A DNA stretch of 64,000 nucleotides from Adiantum capillus-veneris (taxonomy: Eukaryota; Streptophyta; Polypodiopsida; Polypodiales; Pteridaceae), in NCBI GenBank assembly GCA_014529385.2, contig CM043959.1, positions 85,421,029 through 85,485,028 on the forward strand. Reading direction: 5' to 3'. The notes under the pieces are model-generated. The model did not search any database. It was not told the DNA's origin and worked only from the letters and a program-made list of their open reading frames with translations. Numbering within the stretch: position 1 is the first letter of the stretch; every line of letters starts with the position of its first letter. Position numbers and translations under genes: made by a program. Of the stretch, positions 31,471-43,129 are shown in pieces.

Positions 31471-31559
31471 CTAGAGCCCGAGAATTATCGGAAGTACTGT
31501 GTGTATGATTTTGGAATGGCAACATAGGCTAGATAAGGCTTTACTTTCTGTGAGCGGAG

Positions 31560-32234
31560 TCTTTACAGAGCTCAGAGCTCAGAAGAGAAAGCAAGCAGAT
31601 GTATTTCGCTCAATCCGTCCGGACAAGAAGCGTCTAGTGGGCGGCCCGGTTTCATTTGCCCCCCTGGACAATGTGATTTTGGGATTGCGCAAAAACATAA
31701 ATCCCGATAGGTAGTGGAAGTGGGTTTCCTTCTAGACCTTCGAGCCTTGAAAGTTGAAGCCTTTGTAGACCCCTGTCACACAAGTGAAAATTTCACTTGT
31801 GAGCCCTGCTTGAAAAAAACTTTTTGGCCTGCCCAAAGGGCTAAGGCCTTAGTGATGTGTTCCCTTTTTCTTAGTGTTTTAGTGTTTTCTTAGTGAAAGA
31901 GGAGAGGTTGTTTTTAAAAAATGTAGATTTATTTGATTGGTTGGTTGGTAGACACTCATTAGATTTGATTGGTAAATAAGCAAGTGGACATTCATTGTTT
32001 TAGAAGCTTGTCATGAAAATGATGAAACATTGTGGTTTGGAGCTAAAAATAGCAAAAGAGTTTTAAAATTTTTGTAGGCTAAAATAAATTTTAGCTGTTA
32101 GATCAAGATAAGGAAGATCTCTTGATGAGGTCGCTTCATCAAATAAGTATTACAAAAATAATAAAAAGACAAGCCTCTGGCACACCAACCCAATAAAGGT
32201 CGTGGAGGCCAGATGTCCCAAGCCCAAGGGGGCT

Positions 32235-32290
<56 letters not shown>

Positions 32291-32616
32291 TACACGGAAT
32301 CACGATTGAGCCCCAGTGGTGCTATGCTTGATATGTTAAGCGCTCCTTAGATCTCCGAGCTCCTCTCAATAAGTCTGCACATGCGTGTTCAGCTAGGCAC
32401 TTGCATAGCTTCGCCTGCTCCCCATGGCTGTGAACGCAGGAGGCACTGATGGGAAAAGCTAGGCACTTGCATAGCTCCGCCTGCTCCCCATGGCTGTGAA
32501 AGTCATTCGGCCATAGCCCGGGCGCTTGACAAACTCATGCACCGGTTGGACGCATGTGGCAACACAGCTAGGCTTAGCTTTGAAGAGTGCTACGCCCTAA
32601 AACGCAATTCTTGCAA
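31560..32616. other. Non-coding sequence with palindrome, (GA)n and a tandem duplication
   Basis: No gene recognised. A near-perfect palindrome acaagtgaaa/tttcacttgt is at 31,779-31,801. A (GA)n run spans about 32,236-32,288. A 42-base segment (gctaggcacttgcatagcty...) is duplicated at 32,392-32,436 and 32,458-32,502. Confidence 0.6.
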
Positions 32617-32619
32617 GCT
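32617..32619. repeat. Target-site duplication GCT of CACTA element A
   Basis: GCT precedes the left TIR and is repeated at 40,326-40,328 after the right TIR. Three-base duplications are diagnostic of CACTA elements. Confidence 0.85.
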
Positions 32620-32639
32620 CACTACAAGAGGCTCTTCAT

Positions 32640-32780
32640 ATTAGCGACGCTCACACAGCGACGCTCAAAAAAAAAAATCTCGGCGTCGCTATGAGCGTCG
32701 CTATGAGCGTCGCAAATTTACAAAGAAATTTGCGACGCTCATAGCGACGCTTATAGCGACGCTCATAGCGACGCCGGCTG
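32640..32780. repeat. Left subterminal repeats (TAGCGACGC / GCGTCGCTA)
   Basis: At least nine copies of the 9-10-mer in both orientations lie within 150 bases of the terminus. In En/Spm such motifs bind the TNPA protein. Confidence 0.85.
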
Positions 32781-32869
32781 GGGTAAAAAAAATAACCGAG
32801 CGCGCCCAAAAACTCAGATCTCAGATCTGAGTTTTTCGGCGCCCTCAAGCAAGGAGCAGGTAACGCTCT

Positions 32870-32875
32870 CCCTCA

Positions 32876-32906
<31 letters not shown>

Positions 32907-32919
32907 TCTTTTTCTTCTC

Positions 32920-32950
<31 letters not shown>

Positions 32951-33068
32951 AGAGGAAGGAGAGCCAGGTATGCTCCTTCCCTCTCCTCATTCTCATGTTC
33001 CCTTCCCCTCTTTCTCTCTCCCTCTCTCTCTCTCTCACACACACACATACACACACACACATAGTGTT

Positions 33069-33114
<46 letters not shown>

Positions 33115-33345
33115 AACAAAAACAAAAACGCACACACACATACATAAACAAAGAATGCACACACACATTGAGAGAGAAAAAGAGAGAGAGAGCATGCATA
33201 AACAAAAAACGCACGCATTGAGAGAGGAAAAGAGAGAGAGAACATGCATAAACAAAAAACGCACACATTGAGAGAGGAAAAGAGAGAGAAAACATGCATA
33301 CGATCCAAAAAAACGCACACACATTGAGAGAGAAAGAGAGAGAAA
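32870..33345. repeat. Cluster of CT, CA and GA microsatellites in element A
   Basis: Compound simple repeats (CT about 32,872-32,909; CA 32,921-32,946; CT 33,009-33,036; CA 33,037-33,062; GA 33,071-33,110) are followed by imperfect units of gagagaaaaagagagagagcatgcataaacaaaaaacgcacac. Long minus-strand ORFs here (Cys/Val/Ser/Leu-rich) are artefacts of the repeats. Confidence 0.85.
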
Positions 33346-33698
33346 CTAATTTAACGTCGTAGGAAACTAATTAAAATTAAAAGACCTAGAGATCTAGCCG
33401 ACGAGGAGTTGAACTGAAGACCTATTATTCAAGAGGGAAATGGCAAAATCAATCTATCATACTTGGCATGGGTGATAGAAAGGTTATACCATTTATCTCT
33501 TTTTATTGGCACACACATCCACACACGCGCACACACACAAGAAGAAGAGAGTTATAACGTCGTAGGAAACTATCTTAAAAGACGTTAAAGATTAGGTTAT
33601 ATGTAGACTTACGTTAAATTAGATTTAGGTTTATTTTTAACTAGATTTACGTTTATTTAAGCTAGATTTAGATTTACGTTATATTAGATTAGATTTAG

Positions 33699-33907
33699 GT
33701 CTCCAAAGACTACGATGCCTGCATGAAGCGGGTGAAGAAAGCCCTCAATGGAATATAGGGTATTGCTGCCTTCACTCATGGTGGGCTCCGTCGATCCAAA
33801 AGTACTGGTGAAATGTCTTCAGAAGATAGGGAAGAAGGTGGATCTTCAGGGCGGCAAGAGTCACTACATCCCCGACACAATGACCATCTAGACAACCTCT
33901 AGTCATT
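33699..33907 (+). pseudogene. Captured HMA-domain (HIPP-like) gene fragment in element A
   Basis: One frame reads VSKDYDACMKRVKKALNGI then a stop. The next frame reads GSVDPKVLVKCLQKIGKKVD. Together they match the start and end of a heavy-metal-associated domain of the HIPP type (CxxC loop, KV-KAL-GI, then G-VDP-KVLKKLQK-GKKAEL), with the middle lost. Here the first Cys of CxxC is Tyr, while element D keeps it. The C-terminal part present in D has been deleted, with the junction at about 33,908. Confidence 0.7.
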
Positions 33908-34079
33908 AGACTTACGTTAAATTATATTTAGCTTTATTTTTAGTTAGATTTACGTTTATTTAGATTTACGCTTATTTACGTTAGATCGAGTCCACGCAAG
34001 AATTACTTACGGTTTAGGGTTTAGAGTTAGACGAACAGTGAAAAGATCTACTGTGAAAAGATGTTAAGATGAAGTGAAG

Positions 34080-34271
34080 TGCTACAGCTAGAGAAGAGGC
34101 AAAGGGATTTTGTCCACTACATGCAGTATCATGTAGACGTGGGTGTGTAGATTTCTTGTACCCACAAATATAGGTATTGACCAATAAAGACGAGATTATA
34201 ACCCGGTGGTTCTGATCTCCGTGCACCTCTAGACCGAGGTGTGCGGGGATTGGACATGACTAGAGAATGTG
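34080..34271 (+). promoter_or_regulatory. Structured leader of CACTA A transposase transcript (three stem-loops) up to a 5' splice site
   Basis: Stem-loop 1: CTACATG/CATGTAG, 34,117-34,136. Stem-loop 2: GTGGGT/ACCCAC, 34,139-34,165. Stem-loop 3: 15-bp stem, 34,215-34,229 with 34,236-34,250, loop TAGACC, fully paired if G-U wobbles count (three). It is followed by agaatgtgag|gtaaga, a good 5' splice site at 34,271/34,272. A (GA)n-bearing intron then ends at ttgtccag before the ATG. The same layout recurs in elements B, C, D and E. Function unknown. Confidence 0.7.
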
Positions 34272-34273
34272 AG

Positions 34274-34275
<2 letters not shown>

Positions 34276-34324
<49 letters not shown>
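34276..34324. repeat. (GA)n in the leader intron of element A
   Basis: Uninterrupted GA dinucleotides start four bases after the inferred 5' splice site. The corresponding run in D is 60,850-60,929. Confidence 0.9.
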
Positions 34325-34328
<4 letters not shown>

Positions 34329-34390
34329 GACGAAGAATGCCAATAGAATATTAAATTTGTTGTCCAGGTTATAAGTTTTTTATCCTCATT

Positions 34391-37300
34391 ATGAGTAGCG
34401 ACGAGGATGTGGGACCGTCCAACCGAAACACCTATCTCTCAACGAGGGTCTTATGTCCTTGTAATCAATGCAAGCATGCTGTGCGACGGACAAGACGTGT
34501 TTCTTTGCAGCACGTTCGTGAATTTGGCGAGTTCGATCCATCTATTATAGATCGAGTTGTTGCCAATTATAACTCGTCGGACTCTGACGCTGGCCAACAA
34601 GCAGCAATCTTGCAACCCAATAGACGTGTTCGCAGGCGCTTTGGTCAAGCAGCATATGTGAGGCCACAAGATGTAGCCTCTGACAGCTCGGGGGATGATC
34701 ATGCCGAGCACATTCCCAACGAGGCAATGTTTGAGCCCGAGATTGATGAAATGATCGAGACGATCATGGATTCAGAAAGGCTTATCTATGATGATATGAA
34801 AAGTGAAGCCGATACGTCATTGTATAATGGAGCACGTATGTCTAGATTGAAAGCACTCCTGGTTCTTCTCAACATGCAGGCAAAGTTTGGATGGAGTGAC
34901 ACTAGCGTCACAACGCTTTTCAGGTGATCTATTACATTTAGTTTACTTTAATAGAACTCTAAATGTATAATGATCTGATAGATTTTTACACGACTGTATC
35001 ATATTTTTATGTTGTGTAGATTGCTGAAAGAGCACATACTACCAGCTGACAATGTGATGCCAGATTCCCGAGATGAAGCAAGAAAGATTTTGCGAAACTT
35101 GGGGATGGATTACAATTCTATCCACGCTTGTCCTAATGACTGCATTCTTTTCAGAGGGGAATACACAGACATGGAGAAGTGTCCGAAATGTGATTCCGAA
35201 AGATATCGAGTAGATCTCCACGGGACAAAAATTCCACAAAAGGTTTTGCGACATTTTCCTTTGCTTCCTCGCATCAAGCATTTCTTCGAATGTAAGTCCA
35301 TGGCCGCCCTAGCATCATGGCATGAGGAGAATAAATCTTCGGATGGTGTGCTACGAATTCCTGCAGATTGCGCAGCCTGGAAACATATAGATGGAACATG
35401 GTCGGATTTTGCCAGGGAAGCTCGAAATTTGCGCTTAGGCCTGGCTATGGATGGCGTAAATCCATTTGGTCAAAGATCAACATCTTACAGTGTATGGCCC
35501 GTTGTCATCGTCAACTACAACATTCCCCCGTGGTTGACTACGAAGAAGGGGCACCTATGGCTAAGCTTGATTGTGCCAGGGCGATATAAAGTGGGGAATA
35601 TGGATGTGTATCTTCGTCCACTATTGGAAGAGCTACAACAATTGTGGATTGGCATAGAGGTGGTGGATATGAGCCGACACACAGGACGACGGAATGCTTT
35701 GATCAGAGGCATTCTAATGTGGACCATGCATGACTATCCCGGGCTAACAGAATGCTCAGGTGATCTATTGACACTCCTCACTCAGACACTGTAAATATTG
35801 TTTTTTCCCATAGTTGATCTATTATCATGTGTATACATGCAGGGCTTCAAACAAGCGGATATAGAGCATGTGTCACATGTGGACCTAGACTGAATGCACG
35901 TAGGGCACCCTCACTGAAGAAGCAAATCTACGAAGGTCATCAAGCGTATCTTCCAGAGAATCATGTGTTACGCGATGGCTTTTTGGGAAGAGAGCCACCA
36001 AGGATGTCTACACAAGCATGGTTAGAGCAGAAGGAGATGTGCGATGACGGATTGCCTCCAGGGATGAAGAGACTATCTCTATGGTACGAGTTACCATACT
36101 GGCCCCGACTCATGATCAATCACTTGCTCGATCCAATGCACATATTCAAGAATGTGGGTAATCTACTATGGGACCATTTGACCGGCAAGAAAGATACTTT
36201 GGGAGCCAGAGTTGACCTTAGAAATGTGGATCGTATGGAGCAATATTGGCCGCAAACAGCGTCTGATGGATCGATAAAACTCCCTAAAGCACCATGGATT
36301 TTCACAGGAGCCCAAGAACGCAAAGTAAAAGAGGCCATTCGATCTTTGCGGACCCCCACTGGCGTAATGCACTCGCTCCGAACGTGTTTTACTAAATAAG
36401 GAAAGCTTACCGGTTTGAAGTCACACGATTGGCATAAAATGTGTCAGGTACGTTCATAGTGGACTTTAATATCATTGCATAAAATGTGGACTTTAATATC
36501 ATTGCTGCACATACATTACAGTTTATTTTACCGGTTGCCATTGAGGGATGTTTGTCTCTCGACATCCGTAACACAATCTACAAACTTGCAAAGCTGGTGC
36601 AATGGATCTCACAAAAGGAGATCAACGTAGACTCCATACCATTCGCCAAAATAAATGCTGCGGAGCTTGTGTACATGTTTGAGAAACATTTTCCTACTAC
36701 AATGCTAACCATTCAGGTGCATCTTCTTGTTCACATAGTTGATGAGGTGGAAATAGCTGGCACAGTTCATTCCAGATGGATGTTCTTCTTAGAGCGTTTC
36801 ATGAAAACGCTTAAGGGATATGTGTGTCAAAAGGCACGTCCGGAGGGTAGCATGGCAAAAGGTTGGTTGGTATCAGAGTCCCTAGTGTACATTGGAGAGT
36901 GGCTAGACGGATTTGATAAATCCCGGGACACGCTATGGCGAACGATAGATGATGAGCGCATATCTGGGATTGTCATGTGCAATCTCGGTGTTGAGAAGAA
37001 GATGACGGAATATCTAGAGGCTAAAATCAACCGATTTTGCATGCTTCACAATCCAGTGATGCAAAAGTGGATTTCACAATATGAGGATGCAAAGCAAGAG
37101 CGACAAAGGGCACGAATCGAGTGGAGACGGGGAAGACGACCACCGATGCACTATCCAGCGGTTCTGGAGAGCCTAACAACCTTCATGAGCTTAAGATGGT
37201 TGCACAACCAATTGAAAAGCGCACAACAATGCGGTGACGAAGTGACTGAAGAAGAGTGGGAGTACTCTAGGGGTTGCGCGACCAAGGTAAGTTTGCAATG

Positions 37301-38119
37301 TACGACTAGCAAGTGACTTTATTTATAAACGTTTGAACCGCCACTCATAATCTTTGTTCGTTGTAGTATAAGTCATACACAACAGCATGGTGTAAAGGTC
37401 GACATTTTAGGGTGGAACGAATCGACAAAAAGCGTTTTACTCAAGATTGTGGAATCATGGCAAAATTTGAACAGTCTAGTCGACGACGTTCCTCTGATGC
37501 AGATCCTGTGGTGGCGGAACTCACTTACTTCGGCACGCTGCAAGAGATTTTGAGGATCGATTACAGAGGATTTTTTGTCGACTTGTTCGACGTGCAATGG
37601 TTCAAGATAATCATGGAGGGTCGCAACGCTACTGTGCGTAGAGGAGAGTCTGGTTTTCTTGAGGTGGATTCTACTAAGAAATGGACTGACCTAAGAGACC
37701 CTTTCGTTCTACCCGAGCATTGTGAACAAGTAAGTATGTAAATAGTTAACATCCCCGTTTTACAAGTTATGTGCTTGAAAGCTCTCATGTAAGTTATGTG
37801 GCTCTGGCAAGTAGTATTTCATCCTACAAAGTCTACATCAAACTGGTGGTACGTCATAGAGGTAGCCCCTCGTAGTGCAAGGACGTATGAAGGCTACCAT
37901 GTGCCAATCACAACGACATCAATGGAGGAGATCAGAGAAGATGCTCAATCAGAAGCCGCTGCGATGGTGCCAGACGAGCATCAAGATGCTACTACTCTAT
38001 ATGGGGTGCATGCAGAGGAGCTACAAAATGAAACAGAGGATATGTGTTTAAACGGAGAGCTCTATATAGATATAGGAAGTTATGCTGAGTTATGCGAGGA
38101 TGAGAGAGAGATCTCTTAA
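34391..38119 (+). pseudogene. TNPD-like CACTA transposase, element A (six exons, one premature stop)
   Basis: Exons: 34,391-34,923, 35,020-35,759, 35,843-36,447, 36,522-37,286, 37,367-about 37,729, about 37,811-38,119. Domains in order: cysteine-rich transposase-associated region (VLCPCNQCKHAV), Transposase_21 (YNSIHACPNDCILFRGEY, CPKC, VLRHFPLLPRIK, GLAMDGVNPFG, ILMWTMHDYPG; the Asp of AMDGVNPFG and TMHD are candidate catalytic acids), DUF4218 (LPVAIEGCLSLDIR, LTIQVHLLVHIVDEVE, SRWMFFLERFMKTLKGYV) and DUF4216 (FFVDLFDVQWFKI). Introns 1-4 have GT-AG borders and join in phase. A TAA at 36,397-36,399 lies in frame between TCFTK and GKLTGLKSHDWH, and the fifth donor (caag|taagt) seems to have lost a G. 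It would bind and cut the element ends. Confidence 0.85.
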
Positions 38120-38391
38120 AGCCACAAATATTGTATTTGAACAATTTTGCTCCGTGTTGTAAAAGCTCTGGCTCTCTAAGTACCTTCCATGGTGTATAAC
38201 GCTCTTTTCTACTCGCGCTCACATCTTTTGATTGAAAATTCTGAGTTTTCGACTTGCCTCTTCTATCACTCGATTCATTGCGTCATTGTATTTATATGCG
38301 TCATTACGTCATTGTATTTAATGGTCTTTGCGTCATTGTCTACTCTATTCATTCAATATTAAGTTTAAATATTCGTGTGTTTAATGCAGGT

Positions 38392-39698
38392 ATGGATGAT
38401 GAGGAGTTTCTTTCTTCTTTGTCACCGCAGCAGAGACAGTGGTACGTGGAGCGTCATCGCTCTGGCGCATCATCGCGCGTTCCTACACCATCCGCATCTC
38501 CCTCTCTTTCGGAGCATTCGGCGCGCTCCGAAGCTTCGGCGTCGACGAGACGAGCTTCATACTCGTCTAGACACCGGCGCTCTAGTGGTGGCGGTGGCGA
38601 TTGTTGTGGGGATTCCGCCACCGATGCCTCCACACCGCCTCGTGTTCGACGAGGCTCTTTACCCTCCCCTTCTTTGCCCGCCCCCACACCAGGCACAGCA
38701 TCGCCATCTACGCCAGGTTTTGCACGGCTGACTGTTCCTAGAAGCTACACACCTCTACCTACTCCGCCAGGAGCCACCCCACTCGACACTCCTCGCTTCG
38801 GGGCCCAGACGCTGGTGGAGACACTTGACGTCCGTACCCCCATCGACACGCCGCTAGAGACCCCTGCCGGGACACCCAGGTTCACGCGTCACCGGCCAAA
38901 GGTCTTGCCTTACTCCGTCGACATCAGCGACGGCATCATCATGGATGATGACGGCAAGAAGGTGATCTCGCGCATGCGTGGTCTTTGCTCTCAGCTGTTT
39001 AGACACTATATACTAAACAAATGGAGTGAAGTACCAAGTGATTTAAAAAACAGAGTCATCAGCATACTTCATGATGAGTTTCCCGTTCCAACACGGGATC
39101 AGCGCTTCAATGAAGACCTGATGAAGATTCGAATGCGCGAATACTGCAAACACAAGCGTTCCGAAGTGCAAAAAGCAATCAAGAATGGGTGGAATAGGCC
39201 AGATTGGCTGGCCAAAGAAGATTGGAAGAATGCGAAGAAAGCAGCGTGCGAGAATCCCGACAAGTGGAAGCAACAAAAGGATGCAGCCAGAGCGCGAGTA
39301 GAGGCTCGCACCACTTGGGGAGCGATGGATGGGCATCATTTGAGGCCGATTTTGTAAGTCTTTTCACATTGCTCTTTATGCATGTTCGATAGTTTAGGGT
39401 TTATGAGTTTTTTAGTTCTAACATAATGAAATCTTTGTATGTTTTGACAGTGGTCGATGACAGGACGTGATCCCACACCGTACGAGCGCGAGTACGCAGG
39501 CAGAAAGGGCTTAAACGCCCTGATGGACATTCTCAGTTCTCGCGGCGGCATGGTTAGTATTAGGGTTTACTCTTTTTTATTTTTTGTATTGTTTTATAAA
39601 TGTCGTTATATGTTTATACTTACTGAAAGCTGTCTTATCGTCTTTTTTTGCAGAATTCGACAGATACGTCGCTTGGACGCGATGAGACGTCTGACTAA
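38392..39698 (+). pseudogene. TNPA-like second gene of element A
   Basis: The ATG at 38,392 follows a taatgcag acceptor. MDDEEFLSSLSPQQRQWYVE is followed by a Ser/Arg then Thr/Pro-rich linker (repeated TPxxTP motifs). The C-terminal part (GLCSQLFRHYILNKWSEVP, HDEFPVPTRDQRFNEDLM, REYCKHKRSEVQKAIKNGW) resembles Transposase_24 (Ptta/En/Spm) proteins, the TNPA-type DNA-binding partner. Introns: 39,354-39,450 and 39,553-39,653. Small last exons end GRDETSD-stop. Near 39,300 the frame must shift by one to reach HHLGSDGWASFEADF, which aligns with FHLGSGGFDTSGYEF in element B and splices in phase to the next exon. The gene thus carries a small indel. Confidence 0.75.
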
Positions 39699-40054
39699 AC
39701 GACGTCAGTTTAGCCGTAGCTAGATAGCATTAGTTTAGGGTTTAGACGGATTTTATACGTCTTTTTGAACCATGTATATTATTACATTTGTCACCGCAGT
39801 TTCTTTTGCCAATCAATTCTTTATGCCTATGATGTTGTACAATTGTCATTATTACATTTGCCAATCAATTCATTTTGCCTATGATGTGTACAATTGTCAA
39901 TTTTGCAAACAATGCGTCTTGTGGGTGACTATTTTGGGTCTATTATCTACCTTTGCACTTTTTTTAAAAAGTGAATCAAGTACAATATGGTTGATGGGTG
40001 GCAGGGCATTCAATGCCCTTTGAATGCCCTGCCACCAAAAAAATATTCTCTCGG

Positions 40055-40260
40055 GCGTCGCTATAAGCGTCGCTATTTATGGCTCTGTAGCGTCGCTATG
40101 AGCGTCGCTATAGTCTGCAGTGTAAACGTCGCTATAGGCGTCGCTATAGGCGTCTCTATATGCGTTGCTATATAGCGACGCTCATAGCGACGCATATAGC
40201 GACGCCTATAGCGACGCTCTCGTAGCGACGCTCGTAGCGACGGTTTTAGCGACGCCAGGG
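40055..40260. repeat. Right subterminal repeats of element A
   Basis: About 15 copies of GCGTCGCTA / TAGCGACGC in both orientations precede the right TIR. A short palindrome ggcagggcattcaatgccc...tgccctgcc lies at 40,001-40,034. Confidence 0.85.
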
Positions 40261-40328
40261 GTTATAAAAACCCAATGTATTTCCATCGCTAACAGCGTCA
40301 CAAGAGCACACAACCTCTTGTAGTGGCT

Positions 40329-40885
40329 ATGGGCTTCCTTGAAGCAGCAACAACTTTATCAATGATGTCCCACCATACATGGGTCAGTGCTAAGATGGCT
40401 AGCCCTTCCCTCCCACCTAGCTTATGACATGCAGGGACCAACAATCCGTGCAACAACTTCAGAAGGCAGAATTTCACCAGTCACCTCACCAATGGGCTTA
40501 GTCGTGCTTCGGAAGCCCCAGTTTACTTTGCGTTTGCCCGAAAAACGGGCAACCAAGCAAACAACCTGTTCTTGTGTATTTCTTGGAAGGAATGTTTGGT
40601 TCTTTCATGGTAGGAAAGAATTGTTTCAATGTCGGGGGCATAAGGAGGTGGGGCAGGCACTGAGGCAGGCTCCTGAAGCTACGGTTGTGCAAAGAGGGAG
40701 GAGGAGGAGGCGAGTGCTTGTGGCAAGCGAGGCCTGCTGAGGATAGTTGGCACCTTCAGGAAATGGGCTTTGTTGAGTTTTCCGCCATAGCTCAAAGCTT
40801 GAAGCGCAGCATTCTCTTGTAGGAGCTGTAATCCCCTAAACCCTGAGTTGAACTTCCCCTTGTTGTAGTCATGCGGCATCTCCTA
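40329..40885 (-). other. Unrecognised minus-strand open region beside element A
   Basis: A minus-strand frame starting MPHDYNKGKFNSGFRGLQLL (40,879) runs to a stop at 40,679 and could continue (VPAPPPYAPDIETIL, HERTKHSFQEIHKNRLFAW) to about 40,500. No known domain is apparent. It could be part of a host gene or an unrecognised element. Element A was inserted just beyond it. Confidence 0.3.
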
Positions 40886-40889
40886 AATT

Positions 40890-41300
40890 TACTCTCAAAT
40901 TTCTAGTATGCTTTAGTATGTTTTTACTATTAGAGGTTATTTTTCAGGCCACGTGATTTCATTACTTTTTTTCCTCTTGTTTCTAATAACTTGGCAAACC
41001 TACTTATGAGAAATTTCAATTTTAAGTCGACAAAATTTGAAGGTTTTTTCACCGGTTTGCACTAAATTTCTCTAAATTTTGTAGGTTTTCACACCTTCAA
41101 ATTTAAAATTGAGAGGTAAATCTCAAAATTTGTAAGTGGGATTACACAAAATTTGTAAGTGGGATTACACTAAATCTATGTTTTCACCAATTTACACTAA
41201 ATTTTGTCAGTTTTCTCACCTTCAAATTTAAAATTTAGAGGTAAATCTCAAAATTTGTAAGTGGGATTACACTAAACCTAGGTTTTTTTCGAGCATTGCT
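40890..41300. repeat. AT-rich short tandem repeats
   Basis: The phrase caaatttaaaattkagaggtaaatctcaaaatttgtaagtgg and parts of it (ctaaattttgt, gtgggattacac) recur at about 41,095, 41,143 and 41,222. No gene seen. Confidence 0.7.
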
Positions 41301-41652
41301 TGTGGCCTCTTCGGTTGCCACAATGCCATGGGTACAGTGCACACATTATTGTTAAGATTATATACGTGACCAATAAAAACGATATTATAACGTGGTGGTC
41401 TTTGATCTCCGTGCACCTCTAGACCGAGGTGTGTAGGGATCGGGCATGGCTAGAAAATCTAAGGTAGTCTACACTAGCTAGGGCATGGCTAGAGTTGAAC
41501 AAGAGGCAAAGGGTTTTTTCCCGCTACATGGATTGTCATGTAGGCGTGGGTGTGCAGATTTGTTACACCCACAAATATAGGCATTGACGTAAAGACGATA
41601 TTGTAGCCTGATGCTCCTAATCTCCGTGCACCTCTGCTACTGGAGGGAGGGG

Positions 41653-41715
<63 letters not shown>

Positions 41716-41765
41716 GAGAAAGAGTAAATTTATGTTTAATTTATATAGGGTTCAGGGTAGTCGTT

Positions 41766-41933
41766 ATGAGTAGTGACGATGATGTGGGACCGTTTGACGA
41801 AGATGCCTATCTCACAACAAGGATCTTATGTCCTTGTAATCAACGCAAACATATTGTGTGACATACAAGGCATGTTTCTTTGTAGCACGTTCATGAGTTT
41901 GGCAAGTTTGACCCATCTACTATAGATTGAGTT
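41766..41933 (+). pseudogene. Exon 1 of A-type transposase in remnant E (left part)
   Basis: MSSDDDVGPFDEDAYLTTRI and LCPCNQRKHIV parallel the start of the element A protein, followed by stops (HIV-stop-HTRHVSL-stop). The last bases gattgagtt join exactly to gttgccaat at 48,882 after removal of B and one GTT, as in element A. Confidence 0.85.
41931..41933. repeat. Target-site duplication GTT of element B
   Basis: GTT precedes the left end of B and is repeated at 48,879-48,881. The empty site is visible in the homologous exon of element A (gagttgttgcc). Confidence 0.9.
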
Positions 41934-42223
41934 CACTACAACACTAAATGAAGATATCGACGCGCCTATATCGACGGCCATACCTTTCCACGCGTATATC
42001 GACGACATTAGTGGGCGTCGCTATACGCGTCGCAATGTACATCGATATACGCATGGAAAGGCTTTATTTGCCACGCGTATAGCGATGCGTATATCAACGC
42101 CAAAAAATTGGGGGAAAAAAGCGAAACCCGCGCGCAGGGGCCATTTTCGCCTGCTCGGGTCTTGGCCGAAACCTGCTGCGCAGGTATTATGTCCATCTCC
42201 ACCCTCCCCAACCCCTCTCTCTT

Positions 42224-42224
<1 letters not shown>

Positions 42225-42258
<34 letters not shown>

Positions 42259-42324
42259 TACACACACACACACGATGTAGAGGTAGAGAGAGAGAGAGCA
42301 AGAGAGAGGGGTTGTGTGTGTGTA

Positions 42325-42371
<47 letters not shown>
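42225..42371. repeat. CT / CA / GA microsatellites in element B
   Basis: (CT)n about 42,225-42,254 and (GA)n about 42,329-42,371 could fold back on each other. Derived ORFs are not genes. Confidence 0.85.
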
Positions 42372-43112
<741 letters not shown>

Positions 43113-43129
43113 CAGAGAAGAAACTATGG

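Larger units (their letters stand above)
32620..40325 (+). mobile_element. CACTA (EnSpm) transposon A, full length, 7.7 kb
   Basis: Perfect 12-bp terminal inverted repeats CACTACAAGAGG (32,620-32,631; complement at 40,314-40,325), GCT target duplication, and subterminal arrays of the motif TAGCGACGC in both orientations at both ends. Internally on the plus strand: a captured HIPP-like fragment, a structured leader, a TNPD-like transposase gene (34,391-38,119) and a TNPA-like gene (38,392-39,698). A premature stop and a frameshift suggest it is no longer autonomous. Element D (59,705 onward) is a near-identical copy at a constant offset of 26,609 bases over the coding part. Confidence 0.92.
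41344..41933 (+). mobile_element. Remnant E of an A-type CACTA element, left part
   Basis: Contains two successive leader copies: stem-loop 3 at 41,405-41,440 with one mismatch, and a second leader with stem-loops 1 and 2 and a truncated stem-loop 3 at 41,530-41,640. A (GA)n run (41,656-41,714) and the start of a transposase exon follow. It is cut at 41,933 by element B and continues at 48,879. No E terminus was found. Confidence 0.75.

Noticed and set aside
31779-31801. Palindrome acaagtgaaa-a-tttcacttgt as a MITE or operator
   Set aside because: Too short, no TSD or family; such palindromes occur by chance in 64 kb.
32814-33324. Long overlapping minus-strand ORFs of 95-168 codons
   Set aside because: They consist of Cys/Val, Leu/Ser and Arg/Glu runs produced by CA, CT and GA microsatellites, with no domain.
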